Assembly: GCA_037176845.1 (NCBI GenBank)
Contig: JAYKXP010000008.1
Span: forward strand, 806,001-870,000
Reading direction: 5' to 3'
From: Paramarasmius palmivorus
Taxonomy: Eukaryota; Basidiomycota; Agaricomycetes; Agaricales; Marasmiaceae
DNA length: 64,000 bases
Of the stretch, positions 24,364 to 33,909 are shown in pieces (positions within the stretch are counted from its first letter, which is position 1; each line of letters opens with the position of its first letter). The position numbers and the translations under genes were made by a program. Below the pieces are notes generated by a model. The model was not told the DNA's origin, searched no databases, and worked only from the letters and a program-made list of their open reading frames with translations.

Positions 24364-24437
24364 TTGTGGAGCCGTGCGGCTTCGCACATGGCAAAAAAGC
24401 TGCATATGGCAAATCCAGCACGTGCGCAAACTCTCTA
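24364..24437 (+). repeat. Right arm of the 74-base inverted duplication in the NOC3 promoter
   Basis: This is the mirror copy of 23658-23731. Read in the direction of NOC3 it ends 72 bases before the start codon, so both genes have the same element in the same orientation and at nearly the same distance. CACGTG lies at 24419-24424. Confidence 0.9.
24419..24424. promoter_or_regulatory. CACGTG E-box shared by the STU2 and NOC3 promoters
   Basis: The palindrome CACGTG, the target of basic helix-loop-helix factors such as Cbf1 or Pho4 types, sits 86 bases before the NOC3 ATG. Its twin at 23671-23676 sits 62 bases before the STU2 ATG. It is conserved between the two repeat arms. Function is inferred from the motif only. 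Confidence 0.4.
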
Positions 24438-24509
24438 ATAGTTCAAACTTGGGTGAAGGGGTTCGGCAGCAATGGCACGTGCAAATCAAAAAATTCAGTT
24501 TCTTCACTC

Positions 24510-27314
24510 ATGGCCAAAAGACCTGCCAATTCTTCTCAGGTATTTTCATTGTTTTTATTGCCATGAAGACGTTCTGAAATCACACAGGCCAGTAGGAAGA
24601 AACAAAAAACTAATCATAAACCTCAGCCAAATTCGAAACCTCAAAAATCCAAAGGAAAGGGGAAGGAAAAGGCTGCAGACAGACCTACGATTCCTATTCC
24701 CGTCGCAGACGGCGATGGAGATGATGTTGAACTATCAGATCAAGACTTGGAACTTTTAGAGGAGTATGGAGGTGCTGCTAGTTTCCTCAATGTCCTCGAC
24801 CGAAAAGGCATATCCAGGCGCGTCATAATATATATAGATTTAAATCCCATCATTCATCCTTCATTGTAGGAGCAAAAAAGAAACATTAAGACTTCACCAG
24901 CTCAACAAGCCCGAGAGAAAGGCTGCGGTTGATGATGACTTGCCGTCAGTCGATTCGCATGACGAAGACGATGGTGAATGGAGTTCTGGCATCAGTGACT
25001 CTGGAGGTTCAGACGACGAGGGCGTCGACGCATCACTATCGGACGACTCTGATGTACCGGGCTCTGGGGTGGAGGACGACTCTGATGCTGAAATGCCTTA
25101 CGAACTTGCACCGCGAAAGATACACACCACCAAACCTGAAAAACGTGGAATTCAGCGTCTGCCCATAAAACTTGCCGATGGCTCTATCCGAGAAACTGGG
25201 AGACGGTCGGCTGAACTTGAGGAAGATGAAGAGGTCGAGGATGATTCAGAAGATGACGATACTCCCATAGAAGAACCACCCAAGAGAGACGATGTTGCGA
25301 CCGGTGCTCGGTTTGGCCGCCCTGCAGTACTAGACGTGATTGGCACAAAGTCACGTAAAGCTCGAATACAAGGTGCCAAAGATCAAATCGCCAGTATATG
25401 CCAGGATATAATGGCAGACCCCGAAAATTCTGTAAGTAATATGCTTGAAACGTTTCCGCGAACGCAACTTAACACTCTTGATCAGCTTGGCCTCATTAAA
25501 CGTCTTCACACCTTTTCTTTGCCCTCGGTATCAACGCCTACACACCCGGAACCCGTGCCCAACGATCCTCTTATCCGTAAACTTTCGATTCTCTCCCAAT
25601 TAGCGATTTTCAAAGACATCGTTCCGGGATACCGCATACGTGCGTTGACGGAAAAGGAAAAGGCTGAGAAAGTGAGCCAGGTTGTTGCCCGAACTCGAGA
25701 ATGGGAACAAGGACTTGTGGTAGCATATCAGAGCTATTTAAGGCTGCTGGAGTCTGAGCTGAAAGGTGGGCCTTTTCATGAATATACAAATCAGAAAATC
25801 TGACTTTGGTTAGCACGCAGCGAGCTTTCGGAGACATGCCTTCAATGCGTATGCACCTTACTGACGGAGCTTACGCATTTCAATTTCCGCGTCAACCTCA
25901 TGAACTGCGTTGTTGCGCAACTCAGTCGGAAATCACGAAATAAGGTTTGTCTCTCTTAGCTTGTTTTCCATCATTATGCTCATGGATATCTACCGGTGTA
26001 GTCGTTTGACCTCTGTCTTTCGACCTTGATCACTGTTTTCCGTTCAGACCTCACTGGTGTCCCATCGTTGGAAGTCGTCAGGCTCCTCAATCGCATGATC
26101 AAGGAGAAACGTTACAATGTGCACCCAGCGGCAATTTCTTGTCTTCTCCACCTACGCTTGAAAACCGAGCTTGGTGTTCGTTCTTCGAGCTCGAAAGCCG
26201 ATAAGGATGAGAACGTCGCAGGAAAGGGAAAGAAAGGGAAGGGCAAAGGGAAGGGAAAGGGTCGAGAGGAACACCTGAGCAAGAAAGCGGTTAAGGCTTT
26301 GAAGGAACAAAAGGAAATCGAACGAGAATTCAAGGAAGCGGAAGCAGAGGTTGACAAGGAGGAAAAGACCAATAACGTCAGTGCCCATATATGCCCCCTA
26401 TGAACGATGCTGACTTTCCTTTAGCAAACCGAAACCCTCAAACTTCTCTTCGTCCTTTATTTCTCTATCCTCAAATCCCCGAAGCGTACCCCTCTACTCT
26501 CTGCTGCACTTGACGGTATCGCCAAGTTTGCGCACCTGGTCAACATTGATTTCTTCAAGGACTTGATGAAGGTGCTGAAAGAGATTATTGCACGTGAAGA
26601 CGAAGAGGCGGACGATGAAGGAGTTGACGTCACCCGTTTAAGGGAGGAGAGCATCAGAGAAAAACTGATGTGTATTGTGACAGCATTCGAGCTTTTGAGC
26701 GGGCAAGGTACTAATCCACCCTTACATCCTATATCTTGCCAAATGCTGATGCTTATCGTTCAGGCGAGGCTCTCAACATTGACCTCAGTGACTTCATAAC
26801 ACACCTCTATGGCATCATCCTACCGTTGAGTGTAATGTCCGATATCGATACTGTGCCTGCTAGTTCGTCTGCCTCATCCTCATCGAAAACGACCACCCTC
26901 GTCGACGCTTTGTTCAAGGCCCTGCATATGGCCTTCCTTCCTCATTCATCCCTCAAGTTGAGTGTCGCCAAATCGCACCCAACGTGGCGTACTGCAGCCT
27001 TCATCAAACGTCTTCTCACTGCCTCTTTGCATTGGCCGTCGTCAGCTGTCATTCGTGTCCTCAATTTCACCCAAGACTTGCTTGCCCGTGATACAAAGCT
27101 ATCTGTATTGTTGGGCTCAAGCGACGAAGAAGGAGGGACATACACCGGGGTGTATAGAGCAGACTTGGCCGACCCTCAACTCGCCAATGCACTCACAGGC
27201 CAGGGAGGCACCTGGCATGAAGTATACGTATTGAGAGACAAACATTGGGACCCTAGGGTAAAACAGGAGGCAGTGAAGCTGATACAGATGGGTAACACCA
27301 CGGGCCAGCGATGA
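24510..27314 (+). CDS. NOC3: Nucleolar complex protein 3, 60S ribosome biogenesis
   Basis: Noc3 pairs with Noc2 to carry pre-60S particles out of the nucleolus and has also been linked to replication initiation. The start is MAKRPANSSQ, followed at once by an intron and a basic stretch (ASRKKQKTNHKP). The N-terminal third is highly acidic (DSHDEDDGEWSSGIS and later DDSEDDD), with ELLEEYGGAASFLNVLDRKG before it. The Noc3 core then follows: IQGAKDQIASICQDIMADPE, NDPLIRKLSILSQLAIFKDI, PGYRIRALTEKEK, VSQVVARTREWEQGLV and YQSYLRLLE. The CBF/Mak21-type C-terminal domain spans about 26000-27300, with a lysine/glycine run (KGKKGKGKGKGKG) at about 26220 and an end at QMGNTTGQR. About eight exons. It is divergent from STU2 and shares its proximal promoter element. 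Confidence 0.92.
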
Positions 27315-30300
27315 AGTGCATTGATTTGCCCGGACGATCCAACAGGATACTGCACTTACAGCTCGAGATGGTGGTTACAGAGGTTGGGAGGCTGAGCTGT
27401 GTTCAATTACCTAGAAGTGCAACAACTTTGCCTGTTGTTGCGATGATCAAGGTGACGCATGTCGGTGGTCAAGTTGCTACGTAGGCAAAAATCGGTGCCG
27501 TCCTGTATATCGCGCTAATCATTTAACCCACACCGAAATCACAGGAGCATACGAACGTATTTGGGCCGATTTACGTCGTATGGTGTAAAACGCTGGAGTT
27601 TCTTAGATGTCCGGTGTGGGTCCCGCAATTAATTCACTAATCGGCTTCTTTTCCAATACCCTCGAGACATCCAAGACAAGTAAGACCAAGTAAGGAGCGA
27701 TATCATCTCGCAAAAATTGTGGATCATTTTCTGTAGCCGCTCTTTCGCAGCCCCAGAATGGCCGCTGCACACCCTAACATCGAAACTCCTAGAACGTTGA
27801 GCGAGCGGCGAGACACATCGGAAATGAATTTTATCTTCTTTTACAAGAGAGCCGGCCAGGCGAAAAAAATTTTTTCGCACTTTCTCGCACTGCCGCTGCG
27901 GTCGATGAGTTGCAGTCTGAGTAGAGCCAGTCCCAGCCCGTAGACTGGGTTCTTGAATCCCTTCAGTTGTTCCTTTTTGGCTACAAGGATATAGTAGTCC
28001 AATCAAACTGGACATGATTCGCAGTGTGAAGTGAACAAATGTGGACTCAGTTGAGGGGATCTTCAGCGTTTCATTCAGCCTTTCGCTCACGGTACCGCTC
28101 GAGCCCAGTACTCAGTAGTGATCCATAATATAACAGACACCAATTTCAGAAATTCCTGACATGGATCTCGCCGAGACACCAGAAGCATTCATGATTGCAA
28201 GAGATAATTCGGTGAGGCCTCGGTGACCAAGCGGGATCCAATCAGGCGGGAGAAATGGAGACTCAACGCCTCTCGGACGGAATCTATTCTGTACATACTT
28301 CCGTGGATGAAAAATGTCGCTGATCTGTAATTATACAAGATCGCGATCGGTGCACTCGAGCAAGGAACCATCGACGATGAAAAATAAGACAGATTAGCAG
28401 GAAAAGACTTTCTCTCTCGGACATAGATGGATATTGGACGGGGTAATCCACACCCAATTTCAACGTCTCCAACACGCGATGACGCGATGAGTTATTCTTT
28501 CTTATGCGTGGAATGGAGTGAGGTGGCACGATTTTTTGAACATTTTTCTGCCGCTCAAAGTAGTCGCGATCAAGTCGCGATTTTTAAACCATGAATTTCA
28601 GCCCTCTTGGAATCTGCCTATGGACCAAGTCCTCGGTCTTATTGTTGGCTTGATTCGTTTGTAATTTCCGAGCCTCCTTTCTTTGTGCGCAATGCGCATG
28701 AGTACTGCTGATCAAACAACTTTGGATGCACGCGTCTAAATAAGCGCCCGACTCCAAAACACCCAGCAAAACAGCTTGAGCCAAGAGGCTATCCAGAAAG
28801 TTACTATGTAACACCGCCGACAACCGTCCTAGACCGTTCTTTGTGTGGCTAATTTTGCGAGTAAACGATGATGCGAGCTCGTACGACGCGAGTTTCATCA
28901 ACCGACATCAAATATTTGAGTGAGGGAGAGTCAAAATTTCCCGCCTCCAGCAACGAGATCTTGAGAGTTGACAGACGTATCATGCCGGAATACGCGAAAT
29001 TAGCGTCAAAAATCCCGTTGATGGACGCGTCGCGGTGACGTCTTTACCGCATACCCACCACTACCTTTTCAGTACCTAGGTGTTCAAAACGCATACAAGA
29101 GGCTATACGGTGTAACCTCATAGCACAACTTCATACACCACTCAACGCCGCTTTGTCCGTGAGCCTGTCAAGGATACTGATGTTGATGATGATGATGATA
29201 TCGACTCCGACGTGAACGTGCCTCACAACCAACCCAATCATGCACACCGGCTGTTCTTTCCGGATTCGTGTATTTCGGGAAGCTAGAGAACCATGAACAA
29301 CACCTGCACGAGGCTCGCTTTCCCCTTTACATCAGTCACATAATCATAACGACCGGAAGTATCAGGAACTCAGTGGATCTCTCGTCAAGTCTCCTTTCAA
29401 CACCATCAGCATGAACCACGCGATACCGTGGCGAACGGAAAGATCTACTTTCGAGACAAAAGACCCATACGGAGACCGCGTTCGTACTGGCAGATTTTCC
29501 CAAGCAGCTCGAATCTCGGACTCGGTGAACGTATTTCCGAACTATCTATCAGGACATGGTAGATCCATCCAAACATAATTCAAGCTGGAGGTTTCCTTGA
29601 GGGACGGGACTTGGACGGGACAGCTAACATATTGATTCATGAATCATATACAGCACATTGTTTGGCAGATGAACTCCAAATCGATAATCATTCATTCCAA
29701 TAATACCAGTGCCTGGTCATACATACAAAGAATAAGAATATACACTACACATACAATGATCATGAAGCTTTGAGCTGTGTGCTTCCCTCCTCCGATTATC
29801 CAACACGAATATGTACAATATACGTAGAGAGTAGACGTCAACATCCGTCATAGCTGAGACTTGGTGTGGGGATACAAGTTTACAAATCAAAAATAGGTGT
29901 CGAAAATCGAACGTAGAGTAGGCTAGCTGGGGAACCAGGAAGATCCATACACATCCAGCATAAAAGAAGAGTCTAAGAGATAACAAACCGAGAAAAATCG
30001 TACGAGCCGAGGGGATAATGTGATGAGAAAACAGCAAGCCTATAGGCGGTCCACACGGACAAGTGAGGCTGATGAACGGAATAATGATAATGATACGAGG
30101 CACGGGAGATACCGTGAACGACCCACGGGGATCAAGGGCAAAGGGCCTTTTTTGATAATGAGACTCTGAATGAATGGTGCGCTGCTCTGAAACATGGCGC
30201 ATGGAATCGGAATCGGATCTGATGAGCGCCGGAAGGAGAAGAAAGATCCAAAGAAGCTGAACAAGAATGGCAAGTGCAATTCACGGTCATATCGATGCTT

Positions 30301-30359
30301 TTGAGTTTGGGCTTGAGCTTGGGGACGCGCGATCAGTAGGGTTCACCGCCCAAACGCGT
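27315..30359. other. Gene-poor region of about 3 kb
   Basis: Between the 3' ends of NOC3 and the TEA-domain gene I find no supportable gene. A 153-codon minus-strand frame (28090-27629) lacks motifs and has a composition unlike coding sequence. Around 29130-29290 a plus-strand frame without a start codon reads an acidic run with five aspartates, possibly the remains of an exon. A GATGAT microsatellite lies near 29180-29200. ACGCGT (29025-29030) and a TGACGTC (29036-29042) are close together, but no gene start is near. A minus-strand frame at 30202-29717 overlaps the probable 3' untranslated region of the TEA gene. Confidence 0.5.
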
Positions 30360-32126
30360 TCAAGGACCATGCGAATAGAAAGCTCCAGCGTCAAATCCTT
30401 GCCCCGGCGGTGCCCTGCTGTACGACGTTGCATGTTGTAATAGCTGTGAATGGGAAGAACCGATCGAGCTTGCGCTAGGCATCGTAGGCATTGGGCTCTG
30501 CAAAGCGTGAGCATTTCCGTACATTTCTCCATGGCCATTGTCGTATCCCGAACGGGACACGGCTCAAGGAAGACCTCGACCCAGAACTAGGCATCGGCGA
30601 TGCGAGTGTACCGGGTCCGTACGACTGCGGCATGGAAGAAAAGGACGCCCGTGTCGGGGAACTGAGAGGCGAAGTGTCATAGAGTTCAGGATAAAATGAT
30701 CCAGAAGTCGAAGCAGGGATCGATGGTTGTGCGTATGAAGGTGCAGAAGCAGATATGGCAGAATACGAAGGCGACCCGTTGTCGTAGACTGGGGCAAAAT
30801 GCGCGTATGAATCCGATGGAGGCAATATCGACGAGGATGCATATGCAGACGGCGAGTAGGACGAGGGTATCGAGTAATCTGGAGTCGTGAAGACAGGATC
30901 GCTCTCTCTCCTAGTACCGATCGCGGCATTCAACATTGAAACCGTCGGAGACATTGCGTGTGATGATGGAGGTGCACTGGTTTTTCTGTCATTGGGAGGA
31001 CATGAGGTACGGTACCTCTGCCATCTATCCAATCGGACACCGGCTGCACCAGGAGAGTTGTCCAGTTCGTAAACGAGATACATGAGCACCTCTCCGTCCA
31101 TCACAAACTCTTGAGTCATCGTGTTGCCGGGGACTAGAGTAAGAGATGTAAGTAGGTGTTACGGCAAACTATAGCTAAAACATACGAATGTGAACAGTGC
31201 CTGCGTTGTAGACGGGTCTGTTGAGAGCGATCCTATTAAGATCCAGATCGCGCCTTGTATCGGCCACCTTGGAGCCGCCTCGATACATTTTGGACTTGGA
31301 GAAGCCACCGAGGGAGCCTATTCTGGACATCTCGACTTCGACTTCGAATTGGTTGTTGTTGGGTGCCAGTAGCACCTTGAGGACAGCTGGGTACAATGGT
31401 TCGGAAGAAGGAGGAGGCATCAATCCATCAACAAATACACGGAAAGGTGTAATTTGAGGGATATGAAGAGTAAACGCTGTTACACGGTATGGTTGTTGTG
31501 GCGGAGATACGTTGGATAGTGAGTTGGATACGTGCGTGTGTGGGCTATGGGATAGTGATGAATGTTTCGAGTCTGGCATAGTATTTAAATAGTCTTGGGG
31601 CTCTTCCATCTTGACGTCTTCGTTAAACAAGGGCGAGGAATCGATTGTTGTAGCAACTGAAAAGGGAGATTCAGGTAATGAAGTGTTGAATGAGGTCATT
31701 GAAGCGGGCGATGAAGAGAAATCCGAATCGCTGCTATCAAATGGTCCTGTGTATTCTGGCTCATCAACGCCTGCAACAAGACGATACTCTGGGTGAAAAT
31801 AGAAATGAGAATAGAACAGTGGCGCATAGGCGAGTTGACATACCCTTTTCACCCTTCCACATGCCACGCAGGACCTGTAGATGACTGGCGACCTGCTTCT
31901 TTGTACGCACAATGCCTCGACTGGCCAGGAACTCTACAAGGAACTGGTTCCTGTAGCGTGAACGACCGCCGGTTGAGGCGGCGGCTAAAGTCGAACCTGC
32001 ATAAACCTGGAGACCTTGGTAAAAGAACCGCTCGACATGCTCTGGCCAGACTTCCTCGCCCGAACCATCTTTGAGAAGTTTACGATGCTTTCTAGATGGG
32101 GTAAGGGTGCTCGAGGCGGAGGACAT
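30360..32126 (-). CDS. TEA/ATTS-domain transcription factor (TEC1/AbaA type)
   Basis: TEA proteins bind CATTCY-like sites and control filamentation and conidiation in ascomycetes (Tec1, AbaA). The start is MSSASSTLTPSRKHRKLLKD at 32126. The TEA domain covers about residues 20-95: VWPEHVERFFYQGL, then GRSRYRNQFLVEFLASRG and the third helix TKKQVASHLQVLRGMWKG. After an intron comes a serine/proline-rich acidic segment. A folded stretch follows (YRVTAFTLHIPQITPFRVF and LKVLLAPNNNQFEVEVEMS), probably a partner-binding beta domain. The C-terminal third is disordered and rich in S, P, Y and A. A 49-base intron (GTACAC...TTGAG) is inferred near 30609-30561 because it restores a frame running to the stop at 30360 (FYSHGP). 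It shares an upstream region of about 320 bases with VPS23. Confidence 0.88.
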
Positions 32127-32449
32127 GGTGATTGTGGTGGTAGTGGTAGAAGAAGGAGAGCAGAGGAGAAATTTTGACGCGTCCTGTATTTATCTGCGAT
32201 GCGCTAAGGTCCGATTCCGAATAAAAACTGGATCGTACCAGATCTCTGGGTCAACCTTTCCTGGTAAGCTGAACGATGATACAGATGGGGCTAATCTTGC
32301 CGGCACCCTCAAAAGCTCTAATTCCGAAAGGAATCCGTTCCCAAATTTAGTCAAATGTAATTTTTGTGCAACTTTTGGTCCGAAATCGCGCAAAAAATTA
32401 GGCCGGCACATTCACCGAAAGGCGGTGTGGCCGGAAATTCCCCAAGGCC
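32127..32449. other. Divergent promoter between the TEA gene and VPS23
   Basis: These 323 bases separate the two start codons. They hold no coding feature. The GACGCG at 32176-32181 resembles half of an MCB/MluI-type site; this is weak evidence. Confidence 0.45.
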
Positions 32450-33909
32450 ATGTCCCTGTCACTGACGTCCAACTGGCTCAAGCAGAATTTGTTCAATTAT
32501 CCCCAGCAATTCCATTCAGCTATCCATGATTCAATCATAGATATCCTTTCGGCTTTTCCAAGTCTTCGCATCAAGTCTGATGTCTATACCTATGACGATG
32601 GACGGCAGCATCTCTTGCTTTGTATCCATGGATTGCTGCCTGTAATCTGGTCGCGCGATGGAAAGGAATATCGGATACCGATTAACGTCTGGCTGCCTCG
32701 CGAGTTTCCTCAAGAGAGACCGGTGGTATATGTTGTACCTACAGGAGATATGCTGGTACGAGCAGGCAGGGATCTCGAAGTGAGTGGTCGATGGAACGGT
32801 GGTAGCTGGAATCCACAAGCTGGAGAAAAGGGCGACAAGCGATTAGAGAATTGAATGAATCGAATGAAAGATGCATTTGGAAGAGAAATGCCTGTCTATG
32901 TCAAGCCAAAGCAGCGGCCAGGGATGACGAGCACGATGAGCACGACGACGGCAACATCAGTTTCTGCGTCGCCGCCTCCTCGTCCACCTCCTCCAACAAC
33001 ACAACACGGCGCGCAGCACGGCCCGGTGCAACCGCCTCCTCCGCTTCCGCCTTCGCAAACATCTTCACCTTTGCGACCACCTCCACCTCCACCACAGCCA
33101 TACGTATCACAATCACCTTATGTATCGCCCCCGCCTCTATCTCCTCAATCAACAGGTCATCCACCTCCGCCACCACCACCATTACCACCATTACAACCTG
33201 TCGTCTCACCTCCTCCCCAAGTATTCCATCCACCACCGCCCCAATCCCAACCCCAGTCCAAAACTTTCTCGAAGCTGACCCAGACCCCACATCTTTACCA
33301 CCACAGCCCCAGAATGCGCCTCCTCGTCCGATAAACCCCGAACTATTGCATCTCCATGCTCAAATCCATCAAAAACTCACTTCCGAGCTTCACTCTCTCC
33401 AAACCAGCTTCGTTCTTGATGCGGAACGCCTCAGAGGTCATCAAACGGCTCTTCTCGAAGGCGAAAAGGCCATTCGTGATGAAATGGGCCGGTTGGAAGC
33501 CGTAAAGGGTGTTTGTCAGACTGTAGCTGGAAGGTATCGGTCTACAATTGAGGAATGCGAGAGGAATTTGGGACAGGTCAAATCGAGATGGGGAGATCAG
33601 GGAGAGGTTAGTGTGGATGAAGTCATTTGTGCGACTAGTATTGTCGATGATCAGTAAGCCCTTGGCTTGGTTGTATGAATCTCGGGAACTAATGGGCACG
33701 CTAACGCAGGTTGATCACACTCGTAGCAGAGGATAACGCTATTGAAGATACCATATACCATCTTTCGCGGCTTTGGGTGCAGGAACCAAGGGCGTCGATT
33801 GGATAGGTTCTTACGAGCCACAAGGGTACTTGCAGAGGAACAATTTATGAAACGCGCTTTGATAGACAAGATTCTGCGGGGCAAATCTATAGGAAGCTTT
33901 ACGACGTAA
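32450..33909 (+). pseudogene. VPS23: ESCRT-I subunit Vps23/TSG101, reading frame broken several times
   Basis: Vps23 binds ubiquitinated cargo and starts ESCRT sorting at endosomes. The UEV domain is clear from MSLSLTSNWLKQNLFNYP through YDDGRQHLLLCIHGLLPV and RIPINVWLPREFP to about 32800. A long proline-rich linker (about 32970-33240), a coiled-coil stalk (HAQIHQKLTSELHSLQ) and the C-terminal steadiness box (IEDTIYHLSR, then FLRATRVLAEEQFMKRAL) are all present in order. The frame is not continuous. There is a stop codon TGA at 32852-32854 just before NRMKDAFGREMPVY. The last UEV helix lies in another frame. The linker-to-stalk join needs a 101-base intron or a shift. The steadiness box changes frame near 33770 and again near 33800. 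All parts are well conserved, so I suspect missing bases in the assembly as much as true decay. The final stop is TAA at 33907-33909. Confidence 0.75.

Noticed and set aside
23658..24437. Reading the STU2/NOC3 inverted repeat as a miniature transposon
   Set aside because: No flanking target-site duplication was visible, and the arms sit at matching distances from two start codons. Kept as a promoter duplication, with the transposon origin left open.
27629..28090. 153-codon minus-strand frame downstream of NOC3
   Set aside because: No motif, composition unlike coding sequence in the window, no splice partners, and overlapping open frames on the other strand.
29717..30202. 161-codon minus-strand frame downstream of the TEA gene
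   Set aside because: It lies after the inferred stop of the TEA gene and reads as low-complexity hydrophobic sequence; more likely the 3' untranslated region.
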